A DNA stretch of 64,000 bases. It comes from Cyanoderma ruficeps. Its lineage: Eukaryota > Chordata > Aves > Passeriformes > Timaliidae. Below are positions 37,643 through 49,015 of the stretch, one piece after another. A model generated the notes under the pieces. That model worked only from the letters and a program-made list of their open reading frames with translations. It ran no database searches and was not told where the DNA came from. Within the stretch, counting starts at the first letter, position 1; every line of letters starts with the position of its first letter. Position numbers and translations under genes: made by a program. Location of the stretch: positions 41,148,523-41,212,522 of the forward strand of contig VZDJ01007747.1 in NCBI GenBank assembly GCA_008694505.1. The letters are read 5' to 3'.

Positions 37643-37919
37643 GAAATCAATGTCTCAGAAATTAGACAAAAGACCTCCGTTTTGTAAGCAGGGTCCACTG
37701 GATTGGGCTAAAAAAAAAGGATAAGTTGAATTATTCCACATAAGTAAAAATTTTCCTTATGATTTCCTGAATTTTTTGGGGTAGCCTGTCAATTTTAACC
37801 ATGTAGCACCACAGTCATTTCAATGACTGCTGGTTTTGTTATTTGTTATTTACTCTGTAGCTATTGCCCAGAGACTCCATTCAGGCCATGAGACACAAAC
37901 CAGGAGCATGAAACACAAG
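37643..37919. other. Unique non-coding DNA, nothing recognised
   Basis: No gene, repeat family or RNA gene is recognised. There is one 8-9 A run near 37712. Confidence 0.5.
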
Positions 37920-38090
37920 GTGACATGGTTATGCAAACAAGCCTGATGTCTGGTTTGCAAGTTTTGAGATTATTACCTTGTCGTTAGGTAATTAACCATA
38001 AGATGCAATGGTATCAGTCATCCTTCCCGGCACCTGCCTGGCCACAGAGTGATAAGCACAGCCCACGGTTTTGCTTTTAGTAAGTGACAT
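37920..38090. promoter_or_regulatory. Candidate conserved non-coding element (weak)
   Basis: This is a by-eye candidate. It contains ACCTTGTCGTTAGGTAATTA near 37976-37994, with a TAATTA homeodomain core. It also has AACCATAAGATGCAATGG, two isolated CpGs (TCCCGGCACC, CCCACGG) and GTGATAAGCAC, which includes a GATA-type word. No repeat family is seen. Confidence 0.25.
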
Positions 38091-39591
38091 GCACAATTCC
38101 CTCCTCCAGCTGCCTGGAACAAAATACTTCAGTCCTATCTGCATAGGAGAAAAACCTTGAGTTAGCAAACATAATTATCAGCACAAAACTTGTTCTTCTG
38201 ACCAATGATTATTGCTTTAAAACACACATTAAGTGATTTCAGGTATTTCACAGAAACCCAAGTGAGTGACATGTTGACAGTTTTAACTGTGTCTTGGCTC
38301 AGGCCTTCTGGAAAGTCAAGGACAAGCTTCTCTCTCTCTACCTGTAAATTACGTAACTGCCTTTACTTTCTCAAAAACAGTTTGTACCGTTTGGTTGTTG
38401 AATTCTCTGCTGCTCTCCACTCCAGGTATTCTGAGGCTGCTGCAGGTGTTTTTCAGGGCCCCCAGCAAGAGGCAGGCACAGGTCTGGATGAGCACCCAGC
38501 ACATGGTGCTGCCCACTCTGCTGAGAACGGAGTTCACCAGCTGCAGCTGCACAGACAACTTTCCTAACACCATCCCATGATGCAACATCTCAGAAATTAC
38601 TCAGAAATCCCCACTTACAAAACAGGACACAGGAAGAGCGGGGTTTTTTTTAGGACACCCAGGACAGCCTGGCACAACAACAGCTCTGTCAAAATATGTG
38701 TCCCTCTGTGGGCATAGAAACACTTCTGCACGGTGGAGTGAAATGACCCACCATGTTCCAAATAAGCACCAGCTGCAGTTTTCTCTATGTTTTTAAAATT
38801 ACATACGGCTCTCAAGAGCCTGGCAAATTGTCAGCACAGCCTGGTGCAATTAAAGTGTCCTTAATCCAAGTGGCATAAAAGGAAACAGTTATAGAAACTC
38901 TGAAAATAAAGGATGATGCAGGGTTGATGGCTTTCTAAATATTTCTTAAAATCCTGGGGATGCTTTCTGTAGACTTTTATTTTCAGGCAAAACTTTAAAA
39001 GCCTGAGCTGCCATCACTTTCCAGAGAAGCTGGCTGAAAGGCTGTATTTAGAAGATCTTGTCAAAAAAAGTTTCCTTTAAATCAGGCTGCTTAGTCCTAC
39101 CTACAAAAAGATGTCATTTTTTGCTCATTTGCTTTACTTTTAGTTATTTCCATATGTACACATTTTTTAAAGTAGAGAGATGACAGAGCTACCTCCTAAA
39201 CTTAAATTAAACCATCATAAAAAGCCTGCAGAGAAAATGCCAGCTTTGTGACTAGTAAAAACCAACATAGTATTTTCCTGGCAAAGTGCAAATGACTGAT
39301 CCAGTGGTTGTTATCTTTGAAAAATGCTCAAACTAAAATTCTTGGTTGGTTGGCAGTTACCAAAAACTTGTGGGCAGAATCTGGCTTATGTGATTTGAGC
39401 ACTGCTTAGCTTCTGTCATGAGAAAGCCTTAGGCTGAGTTTTCCTCTTTTGCAGAAATGCCATGGAACTGAAAGAAAACCTGAAAGCACAAGGAAGAAGC
39501 ACGTGAACAGAACTGCTCAGATGATACTACTGAAGTGTTCTTCAAGTGTCTTTAACCATCACAAATTAATATGATCCTGTCTTCTCAGGGA
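38091..39591. other. Unique non-coding DNA, nothing recognised
   Basis: No gene or transposon is recognised. A 120-codon plus-strand frame (38205-38567) and its overlapping partners on both strands are unassigned. Confidence 0.55.
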
Positions 39592-39645
39592 TGATTAGAT
39601 GATCTCTTTCTGTAAGTCTTTTCCAGCTCTTACATCTATGATTCA
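39592..39645 (+). mobile_element. CR1 3'-tail fragment (degenerate)
   Basis: TGATTAGATGATCTCTTTCT, then GTAAGTCTTTTCCAGCTCTT, then ACATCTATGATTC. This follows the order of the last ~50 bp of CR1 copies (tagatgatctc...aggtcccttccag...atctatgattc). Only the tail is recognisable, and short matches of this kind can mislead. Confidence 0.65.
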
Positions 39646-42600
39646 ACCCTCTTGGGCAAAACATAAAACCAGTGTGCTGATCATCCATCATCATTAAAAA
39701 ATCTCATGGCAGTTTTTTAAAAAAAGCAAAGGAGTTTGTTCCAGCCAAAATTCCAATTTACGTAATTACTGTACACTGCATACCTAAAAAACTCCCCTTG
39801 GTTTGAATCACAGAAGCATTACTCTAGAATATGTTCTAATCAGAGGAATCAGCTTCTGCTGCAAAGCTGGAAACTTCCACAGTGAGTATTGGCTACAGAC
39901 TTCCCAGGAGATCTTGCCCTATTCTGGTTCCTCATGGATATCTTCTTTTCTTCTTTTCTCCACCTCCCTCGAGCAGGGTTTGGTCAGAAAGGTCTCTCAG
40001 GCATTAAGCACACTGTTCAAAATGATGGAAGTATTTTCCTTGAAATGTGATTTTTTTTTTTTTTTTGGTCACAGAAACAATATTCCCACAGAAAATCCTG
40101 GTTCAAACTCTAGAAAAATTTAGAAAAGAAAATTCAGGGATCGTTCTCTGAATGACCAGTGGTCTAGTCTTCAAGGGCTTGTAGTGGGAGGTGAAGGAGC
40201 AACTTTTGCTACAAGCGACCGAGAACTGAGGGATGTGGTAACCCTCAACTGCAGCCCCAGTGCTGCTGGCAGCTATGGAAAGGAATATTCAGCCACTGCA
40301 GTCCACTCTGACAGCAGAGTGAAGTCCACTGCTGCTCTCCCAGCCAGTGAATTGCACAGCACAAACCCAGCCACGTCTCCCATACACTAGACATGGACAT
40401 TTACTCCGCTTTCAATTATGACAATATTTCCCCTGTGTTGCTGTTAATGAACCAGCACATCTTGGGGTCCAGGGCTTTGCATTCTGTGCAGACAGTATTT
40501 CTGTTTCAGGGAATTCCCAAGGATCAAACTGTTGGAGTCTGGGCACTTATGCCAGGGGAATACCACACTGAGTGTCCACTGTCCTGGCAGTCACAGACAG
40601 GAGATTGTTCTGGGCCTGTCCATGCCCTGATATCCCATCCCTAAGGCCAGCACTAAGACCCCATCTAAGGACATTAACTCAGTGATAGTAAGGTGATAAT
40701 ATGGTTATCAGCCATAGTACAGATGATTTCATAGTGCACTATCCAGTACATATTCTAACCTCAAAGACCCCTCTAAAAAAACAAAACTCCTGGGGAACAG
40801 AAATTATATTTCATTCATTGTAATGAAACTATAAAGGCTGCTAAATCCTAAGACCAAACTGCTGCTGCCGAGGGTCAACAAGATTTACATCACCTCCACT
40901 GGACTGGCACACTCTTTACAGATCCTTCTGGTCCTTAATTTAACAACAAAATATGAAAAACCTCATGCACGTAAAATGAATTTGGACAAAAAAAAAATCC
41001 CACTAAAGTAAAATACAAATTAAAATGGAAAATATCTATCATAGTCAGGGTTTAGTTTAGGCAGCAGAACTTTCTAAATCATAAAAAGATTATAACTTCC
41101 ATACTTGGCCCAGGTATGTCTATGGAGGTACTCTCATCCAATGCATTCTCCTCTTCACACTGAGACATACTAGCTTCATTTAATATACTTTATAAGCCAG
41201 TCTGATTGGCAAATTTCAACACACAGTGTCTTCCGTATGAGTTAGAGAAGTTTCCTGAGGCACCACTAGATCTTCTCTCTGTGTGCAGGAGCAAGCCTGA
41301 CAGCCATTGTTCTCTATCAGGTACATGTGTAGCCAATAGTAGAAAGCCGAATCAAAAGGGGATATTGAATTTTTGACAGTGTGTCTACCTCAACCTAGCA
41401 GAATGAAATTAAAAAAGAAAATATTTAGGCTCTATAAGAGGAAATAAAACCCCCAAAATCCTCTCTTGAGAAAAATAATATCTCTTATTAAGTTTTTGAA
41501 ACGAAGGAAAGACTTTTGATTACTGCACCTGGACTTGTTACACAGGCGCTCAGTTTCTAGTTTCTGTACAAACTTCTTTTGGGACTTCAGGCAAGTTCCC
41601 TCACTCAGTAAAATGGGAAAAGGTCTGTCACTCATTATTTGTCTGTGCAATCGACTTAGCCTGTAACATCACAGAGGTGAGGTCTATTCCTTGCTACATG
41701 TTAGAAGAATGGACAGCACAAAATGGTTTTGCTTTCTGTTGGCACCTCTGAGCACTCTCACATAAATATGGAATGATCCCAATGTATTTAAAGCTGCTTG
41801 GGAGAAAAAGAAAAAAAAAAAACTGGCTAACAGGGATAAGACTAATAAAAAAATTAAAAAAAAACAATTCTGAGGCGGGAAAGGTAGAGTTCATAGCAAC
41901 AGGCAGTAGATTCCTGGGATCTTTCTATCCTGGCAGATCCCCTTTCCTCAATCCCTCACTGAGGGTCTGTGGTATCACCTGCCCCTTTGTAACCCAATGG
42001 ACCCAATTGTCTGCCTCTGGTTCCCATGGGAGAGGTGTGAGAGGGCAGAGAGAAGATAATTCCATAAGCCCTATTCTCCCATGGTGTAAATCTTGGATCT
42101 TGAAAAAAATACACGCAAGGGGTTTTTTTTCCGCAGATAGAGAGCAGATTTCAAAACTGGAGAATCAAACTCAACCTTGCCATATTCCCAAGCGAATCGG
42201 CTACTCTGGCTAGACCAAAGCTCAAGGGACTGCATGAGCCAGCTTTTTATCAGCACACTTCTGGCCACCACACCACCACACTTCAAATTAAAGGTCGGCA
42301 AAACCCTCCACTTCATAAACCTCTATCAGGTTCTTCATGTCATACCAAACTGCAAGTGACAGAGAGACGTAAGTGAAGAGGGAGGGAGGAGAACTAATGC
42401 ACTAAGGAAATCAAATGCTGTGCACAACTGACACAAGCATTAAATATTTACCTCCATTTAAAAACTTTGGCTGTTTTCCTTTTCGGTCCTATCAAATCAC
42501 CTTCCTAATCACACGCACTTGTTATTTCTCCCCAAGGGCATGAACTCGGCTTGTAAAACATCTACTTGAGGAAAACCAAAGTGTTGCTGGTGTGACATGA

Positions 42601-43933
42601 ATTGCTGTGGAAGTGCTGCTCAGAGCCTGGCCCAAAGGCAAGCTCGAGCTGTAGGCTCACGGCAATACTGCAGGCACGAGTCTGACTGTCACTCGTCTCT
42701 CCCTCTGTACCTCCTGATTCAGCCCCAACCTTTCAGACCATCGGAACCCACATTTCACTCATTTCTTAAACATGAGAATTCTAATGAAAACCTCAGCTCA
42801 GCTTCTTTTACCTGAGGCTGAGATCTGCCACTTGAAATACAGGGACTACTTTTTCAATTTCTATTACATTATTTTTACAAGGAAATTGTTTTAGCAGAAG
42901 CCACGCAAATGCTGAACCTTTTGCAAGCTGTGAAGATCCACAGGAACTGAAGAAGTTTTCTCCCATGACTGTTGCATTGTTTTACACAAGGAAGGATGAC
43001 AGGAGGTCAAAAGCAATGCAGGAACAGGAGCCTTTGGCCAACTTTGTGTGCTGAGGACTAGGAAGTCCCAATACAATTTGCTCTGCATTACATAGAGTAA
43101 TACAGATTCTTTTCAGTGTTCCAAATCCTGCTCCACCTCCTCAACAGTGGCACACAGTCTCTAGAGTAAGAAAAAATAGCTTTAAAATATTTCACCCTGG
43201 CTAAAGTGTTAAACCAGGCTTCCTTCCACCACTCAAAGCTCACTGAGAAAAAAAGCCCCAACCTCACTGCAAAGACAAAATCCAGAAAAAAGCCTTCAAA
43301 TTATCTAACATCCAAGACAGAAAGAAGCAGAAATAAACTGCTCTGTCTCAAGAAGTAGACACAGAAATTAAAAGAAAAATACTTTAAAATAGTCTTCCAT
43401 AGTTTAAGTGTGACCCTGCACTAATGACGTTCTTAGAAACCTCATTAAAGAACTGCAAAGTATTATTGTTGCAGCATTAATAGCTCCATTGTTGTGGCAT
43501 AAATAACTGTGTGAAATAATTCCAGATGAAACGCAGATGGGAAGGAAGAGGGTGCCTCACACTCCTTCAGAACTGTATCTTCAGATGGCTCTTTCCAGCT
43601 GAAATTTCCCATTCTGTGTCCCAGAAGTGGAGGTCTGCAGTGCCTTACACACTGGAAATGCTAAAATGAAGCCCACAATGAATAATAGCACGTTTGTTTC
43701 AAACATTCCCATGGTTTCTTTTGAGATTTCTCTCTCCCCCTTCACAGATTCTATATTTTGCTGACTTTTCCTTATATTTAACCATCAGCCAGGGAGGAAT
43801 TGGCAACAATTGTGGGACAATTGCTTCTTCTCATCTCCCTCTTGCTGGGGGAAAAAAAAAAGAGAGAAAAGAATTTAAAGAGATAGCCTGTGTGAAGCAG
43901 TGAAACTGCAAGCTGCACATTTTAGGAAAGCAT
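39646..43933. other. Unique non-coding DNA with simple repeats; no gene seen
   Basis: No exon is recognised. A 16-T run lies at 40051-40066. An A-rich patch with AAAAAAATTAAAAAAAAAC words lies at 41809-41865. The 146-codon plus-strand frame 41773-42213 starts inside that A-rich patch and is unassigned. The stretch 42480-42720 keeps several CpGs (TTTTCGGTCC, CACACGCAC, AACTCGGC, GCTCGAGC, TCACGGC, GCACGAG, ACTCGTC) and is a further weak conserved-element candidate. Confidence 0.5.
40051..40066. repeat. Poly-T run (16)
   Basis: Sixteen consecutive T. No SINE or LINE body is recognisable on the minus strand side. Confidence 0.95.
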
Positions 43934-44031
43934 GAATCACAGACTCATAGGATGGCCTGGATTGGAGGGGATCTTAAAGAGCAACTGCATCTACCCCTAA
44001 TCAGCCCTCCCAGCACCTTCCATGGGCACAG
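43934..44031 (-). mobile_element. CR1 3'-end fragment
   Basis: The plus strand reads GAATCACAGACTCATAGGAT, then GGCCTGGATTGGAGGGGATC, then TTAAAGAGCAACTGCATC. This is the antisense of a CR1 3' end (terminal repeat complement first, then the tggattgga...ggatcttaaaga block). The later CCTTCCATGGGCACAG fits the CR1 cctgccatgggcagg block loosely, so the distal boundary is soft. Confidence 0.88.
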
Positions 44032-45357
44032 AAAAGTCATGGTCAGAGAAAAATCGCACTTCTACTCTAGATGGGAGGACACCCTGGTTGGATGTCCCTT
44101 CTCCCTCTGCAAGTGGTCAGAGGTGATGCTTCATCTCCACCATGCACAAGGGACTTGGATCAGCACAAAGGAAGAAGGAGGGATGAGAGAAAATAGACTC
44201 AGACCTGGGAGCCAGACTAGGAGGAATCATTCACTGCACAGAACAGAGAGGAAAAGCTGGCACAGGGATCTCTGTCACCTTAGATCCATGGGTAGGAACT
44301 TGGTCCCTTTCTAATCCTTCACACAAAACTCCCTGGCACAAACTGTCTGGCTTACTCGCTTTCCTAACTTATTCTCTTCCATCTTTCCTAATGCCAATGA
44401 AAGTCCAAGAGCCCCAAGAAACAGCTTTGCCATTGCTTTAACATGAGCACGCTGCTTGCACACAGGAATGAGAATTTAGCCTGGAGACATAAACCCAAAT
44501 ATACAGCTGTGTATGGTATGCTGAAAACTAACCCAGCACAGAGAGCTGCTTTTATGGGTAGGATTTGTTTTTCCAAATGGGATTTATTTAAAAGAAAATT
44601 GAATGGTTATAAAGAGCTCACTCTAACAATAACACAGAAAATGAATCCAGTGTTCACTGCCGGCTTTGCTTCACAGTACAATCCAGACAGAGAAATCTTC
44701 TTTAGAGGGTCCTGGCAGCAATGACCTGCCCTGCAGAGCAGCCCTTGGGGAAACAGATGGCTAAAAACTGGGACTCTGCTAATGACTGAAATAAGGGCAG
44801 GAATTTCACTGGGGACAGTGCTGCAATGACAGTGTGAGGAAGTGACTATGGGAACACCCTGTTCCAATAAACCTTTGTCATATCAATAGCATGGCAAGGC
44901 TCTAGGACACACACAGGACTTCACTCTCCAGGAAACTGTTGGCACATTCCCCATTTCACCATCTTCATAAGGCCCAGGACTCCTTAAGTGTCTCAGCTTC
45001 TTTGGTGCTCCAGGCAGTACAAAACCTCCTCTGAACAGCCTTGTTTCAATTTTCATGGTATTTTGGTAACTTCTATGGGTACCACAATTTTTATCAATAA
45101 ACCCCTGATGCTTTAGGTGTCAGCATGAGGTGTCCATAACTTGCCCCACTGAGTTCTTTAAAAAGAAGGAACTTTTTGGGACCTTTTTACCATGACTCTC
45201 TTCAAACCCTCTTCTCTACCTGCTTTTCCTAGTGTGGAACAATGTGCTGCTGCTTCCTTTTTCCCAAGGAAGTACAAGTACATGTCCCAACAGGCCACTA
45301 TGCCCAGTCACAGCAGTTTATCTGACTGACTAAAGAACAGAAACAAAATAGTTCAGA
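44032..45357. other. Unique non-coding DNA, nothing recognised
   Basis: No gene or repeat family is recognised. Short overlapping frames on both strands are unassigned. Confidence 0.55.
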
Positions 45358-45588
45358 GCTGTGCCAGAGAAGGTTTAAACTGGACATCAAGAAGGATTTC
45401 TCTACCAAGAGGGTGGTCAAACACAGGAACAGGCTTCCCAGAAAGGCAGCCAATGTCCAAACCTGCCAATGTTCTTAAAAGACGCTCTTAACAGTATTTT
45501 AGCTTTTGGTCAGCCCTGAATTGGTCAGGCACTTGGACTACATCGCTGGTATAGGTCCCTTTCAATCAAAATAGCCTATTCTATTCTA
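45358..45588 (+). mobile_element. CR1-type 3' end, subfamily with ATTCT tail
   Basis: The blocks run in CR1 order: GCCAGAGAAGGTTTAAACTG, GACATCAAGAAGGATTTCTC, CAAGAGGGTGGTCAAACACA, GGAACAGGCTTCCCAGAAAG, then TGGTCAGGCACTTGGACTAC, AGGTCCCTTTCAATC and CTATTCTATTCTA. The end is an ATTCT-type pentamer tail and not the ATTCTATG octamer, so this belongs to a different CR1 subfamily from the 33.7-kb copy. No ORF2 is left. Confidence 0.88.
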
Positions 45589-46530
45589 AAAAAAATTATC
45601 CATGACCATTAATGCTTCTGATTCTACTTGCTTCAGAATTCCAAATCTACTTCAGTGACTAATTAGAGAGATCATCTGATGTGTTTCATCTGGGACACAT
45701 CAAAGACCTTCCTTCTCCAATTAGGCACTGGTCCTCGTTCAGTCCTGTCCAGGACAGTGAGCCATGCACTGTTGCACAGATGTTTTCAAGTCACAAAGCA
45801 CAGCGGGTGTGGGGACAGCTTTTACAGCTTTACTGGAAACCTATTAAGGTCATGATATTGAGAAAGAGCACAGTATGGCCTTCATATTTTAAGCTTTGGA
45901 AATATCAACCCCGGAGCTGAAAGATTATTTATACTGGAAGCTGACTACTAGGCAGCTGCCAGGGTAGAGCCAATCAAGGGACTGACTGGTCTATTAACCC
46001 TGACATATTCCCCAGCCCCTCGTCTCCCCTTGGCCTTCCACAGCTGCTTCACAGCTAAACCCAGTTCTGATGAAATACCAGACACAACTGATTTTTTTAA
46101 ACCTGTCCCAACTAAATCCATGAAGACACAGCTGGTTATTTAGCCCTTATAGACAGAAATCTAGAAATATTGATTAGTCCTGGGAGAACCTTTCCAGACT
46201 CTCCAAGAGCTTCATCAGCTTTTCCTTCCTGAGAGAGACATCAGTTTTCCAGTCCTCCCCACAGATGCTCTAGTTTTAATCCAAATTAGCTCCCAGCACA
46301 TCCCATCTCAGTCACATTTCAAGCACATGGGAGCATCCTTTCCTCCTCCTGCACTCCAAGTTCAACACTCAGCAACCACCCTGCACCTGAACTAGCAGCC
46401 TCCATTGCCTCTGCCTCACATTACCAAAGCTCCATCTTTTCCCCAGCAAACTTTGAGGAAAGATGTCCTGATTAAAGGTGAGTCTGATGCTCCAAGCTAA
46501 CACAAAATTTACCAGACTCCACTCTCCTTT
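45589..46530. other. Unique non-coding DNA, nothing recognised
   Basis: No gene is recognised. The stretch 45890-46010 (ATCAACCCCGGAGCTG, AGATTATTTATAC, AGCCAATCAAGG) has a weak regulatory look and contains a CCAAT box-like word, but no promoter context is visible. Confidence 0.5.
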
Positions 46531-46592
46531 ACACACATATATATATATTAATTATTTATTTATTCATACTCATTTTATTTATATTTATATTC
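46531..46592. repeat. AT-rich microsatellite: (CA)n(TA)n then (TTTA)n
   Basis: ACACACATATATATATATTA is followed by ATTATTTATTTATTC and further TTTATATTTATATT. It lies just upstream of the first of two abutting CR1 ends. Confidence 0.95.
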
Positions 46593-46616
46593 ACCTGCAT
46601 AAGTTGACTGTCCTGC

Positions 46617-46759
46617 TGGCCTCAAGTTGTGTTATGGGAGGTTGAGATTGGATGTTAGGAAAAAATTTCTTCACAATGGTGGTGAAGTACTGGAACAAAG
46701 TTATTACTTGGACTCAATAATCAAATGTTTTTTCCAACCAAGACACTTCTATGATTCCA
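46617..46759 (+). mobile_element. CR1 LINE 3' end, octamer-tail type
   Basis: TGGCCTCAAGTTGTGTTATG, GGAGGTTGAGATTGGATGTT and AGGAAAAAATTTCTTCACAA follow the CR1 3' UTR closely. The copy then appears internally shortened: from GTACTGGAACAAAG it jumps quickly to TCCAACCAAGACACTTCTAT and ends GATTCC at 46759. The usual middle part (gaggtgtccctgcccatgg) is missing. Confidence 0.92.
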
Positions 46760-46760
46760 G

Positions 46761-47111
46761 TTTGGAGAAAAGAAGGCTGAGGAGCAACTCATCACCCTCT
46801 ACAGCTTCCTAAGGAGGGGAAGTGGAGAGGGAACAGTTGAGCTCTTCTACCTGGTATCCAGTGCCAGGACATGTGGGAATGGATCCAAGCTGCACCAGGG
46901 AAGTCTAGATAGAACGCTGGAAAGCATTTCTTTACCCAGAGGTTGTCAAACATTGCAACAGACTTTCCAGAGTAGTGGTTGATGCCCTGAGCTTGTCAGT
47001 GCTTGAGACATTTGGACAATGCCCTTAGCAGCACACATTAACTTGGTCATCTCTGAATTCCTCAGATGATCACTGCAGGTCCCATGCAAGTGAAATAATC
47101 TGTTCCATTCC
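46761..47111 (+). mobile_element. CR1 LINE 3' portion including ORF2 stub, pentamer-tail type
   Basis: It begins TTTGGAGAAAAGAAGGCTGA, which encodes the CR1 ORF2 tail SLEKRRLRS in the plus strand. It continues CACCCTCTACAGCTTCC, GCTGCACCAGGGAAGTCTAG, GGTTGTCAAACATTGCAACA and GATCACTGCAGGTCCCATGC, ending with TGTTCCATTCC. It starts one base after the preceding CR1 copy ends. This is either nested or adjacent insertion, or a chimera. The 3' wording resembles the 45.4-kb copy, so these two are probably one subfamily. Confidence 0.88.
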
Positions 47112-48639
47112 ATGCTGTCCCATTCTGGTACATTATGCAACATGAAAACCAAACAAGGTATATGAATTATATGACAGAAGCAGATTTCTAAGACTGCTGT
47201 AGACAACTTGCAAGTTAATGTTTCTTTTACAATTACATTGGCACATTTGCTGAGAAATCCACTGTTACCCATAGCTAAGGAAAGCCTGTCAAACAGCTAC
47301 CAGTGTGAAAAAGAGGAATTTCCCTTACTTAGCCTTTTGAGGAACAAGAGGTTAACAGAAAAGGTAAATTGTAAATCTTTCCAATTTAGAAAGTGAGACC
47401 ATTTCAGCAATATTTTCAAGGAAATCTACAGCCAGTGTGTTCCCAGAATTAAAATGAAAAACCTGACACCTTTAACAATTTCCTGCCACTGTATAGCTGT
47501 CAGCATTGCATGGATTCTATCAACCCAAAAGTTAAGTTTCAAGGTTAGGAAATATTTGCATTCATATGCTTTTGGGTTGTTTTTGTACAGTTTTCTTCCC
47601 TCTGCAGCCCCAAGATACCTGGCTGAGGAAAGGCAGCACCGTGGGGTTTTTCACGGGTTCTTCCTTTCCCCATAAAACAGGACGCAATAAAGATCTGAAC
47701 AGGGAACTTTTAGACCACTCCCATAGCTCAAATAAGTTTCCCTTCATGTCAAGTCAGGAGACACAACTTTCACTGGGGCTGTGAAGAAGCAAAGCGTGGC
47801 TGCAACTAAATCCAGATGCCAAATCAAAAAACAGAGTCCCTTGAGGATGAACACAGTCACTCTAGGTGCACACGTGTTGTATGTAAGACCCAGGTGGAAA
47901 GCAATAGCCAGTGGCACACATGGCTAAATGGTCTGCTTAGATACAAGAACCAGGATTACAATCCAGGCTTTTAACTCTTTGCCTCGTGTCCCGTATGCTG
48001 TGACACCCCTGTCTCTGGGGTGATGTGCTGACCATAATTCAGGTTATGGAGGACTGAGGTGAAGTTTCATCGTGCTGGTTTCATACCACTCATGGATGCA
48101 CACAGCTTTTACCACCTGATCAGCCTAGATAAACTTATTATAAAAATTGAAATTTCTCTATTTCTTGGCCTCTTCCTCACATGTAAATCAAAGTCAAATC
48201 AGCATCACAAAGATCACAATGAGCATTGAGAGTCATCAGCAAGGAAAAAGATCCCAATGTTTTACTTCCCTTTCCTGTTTATTACAGAAAAAAAAAAAGT
48301 TGTTTTTCTTCTCCTGAGGTGTTCTAGGGTATATTATCAGCTTATTTAATCACTGTGAAGCTGTTCACATGCCTGTGTCTCAGCCAGAGACGCTCAGGAC
48401 ACCAGAGCAGTACAAGTTATTATTTGATCACTTTTAATAACAAAAGCAGTATAACATTATAAACACAACTCCAAAAGCGCTTGAAAGCACATAAATCACT
48501 GAGAGGAGAAAAGCAGAAGCTCTAAGGGGAAGGGAGCTCACAGGGAAGTAAGACACTACAACTACAGAAAATGTTTCTATGGTTCTCTTAATTATTTTAC
48601 CCCCATCATCCCCTACAATATGCTGCCTTTAAATTTTCT
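47112..48639. other. Unique non-coding DNA, nothing certain
   Basis: No gene is recognised. Around 47925-48000 there is a stretch (TGGCTAAATGGTCTGCTTAG, then ACCAGGATTACAATCCAGG) with a faint tRNA-derived SINE flavour, too weak to annotate as an element. A 10-A run lies near 48289. Confidence 0.5.
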
Positions 48640-48960
48640 TTTTCACAACAGGGAGAGCATTTGAGACAGGAGCAGGCATTTGGTCCAGCTGTCCACTCTC
48701 AGCCCTGCAAAACCACAGGGCACTCTCTGTATTCCCACCTCCACCGTGCCGGGGAATGACATCAGCCCTGCTCCAGGGAGCTGGCGGGCCAACAAAAATA
48801 ACTGTTACTGACCAAGAGCGCTGTTGCAAGGAATATTTTTGGAACTGTACTCCGCATTCCTCTGAGTTCCCTGCTTCCTAGTCCAAACATATCATGGCCT
48901 AAAAATTCCTCACATTTTCTAAGCAGTGTTTCCTTTGGGCTCGCACAATGGGGTAGTTCT
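48640..48960. promoter_or_regulatory. Candidate conserved non-coding element (weak)
   Basis: This is a by-eye candidate. It shows moderate CpG retention (CACCGTGCCGGGG near 48743, CTGGCGGGCC near 48781, AGAGCGCTG near 48815, CTCCGCATTCC near 48850, GCTCGCACAATGG near 48939). It also has SOX-like (AACAAAAATAACTG) and AT-rich (GGAATATTTTTGG) words. No repeat family is seen. Confidence 0.25.
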
Positions 48961-48994
48961 TCTGCTCAGCAGCACTAGTGTTCTGGAGAGGGAA

Positions 48995-49015
48995 GGGGGG
49001 GGAAAAAAAAAAAAA
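48995..49015. repeat. G8-A13 homopolymer pair
   Basis: Eight G are followed directly by thirteen A on the plus strand. Such paired runs are error-prone in assembly. Confidence 0.95.

Noticed and set aside
41587..41625. Possible MIR fragment (CAGGCAAGTTCCC...GTAAAATGGGAAAA)
   Set aside because: Only two short words match and the intervening region is missing. It is too short to separate from chance.
47925..48000. tRNA-derived SINE-like stretch (GATTACAATCC, TGGCTAAATGG)
   Set aside because: The match to a tRNA head or MIR head is too weak and does not continue into a SINE body.
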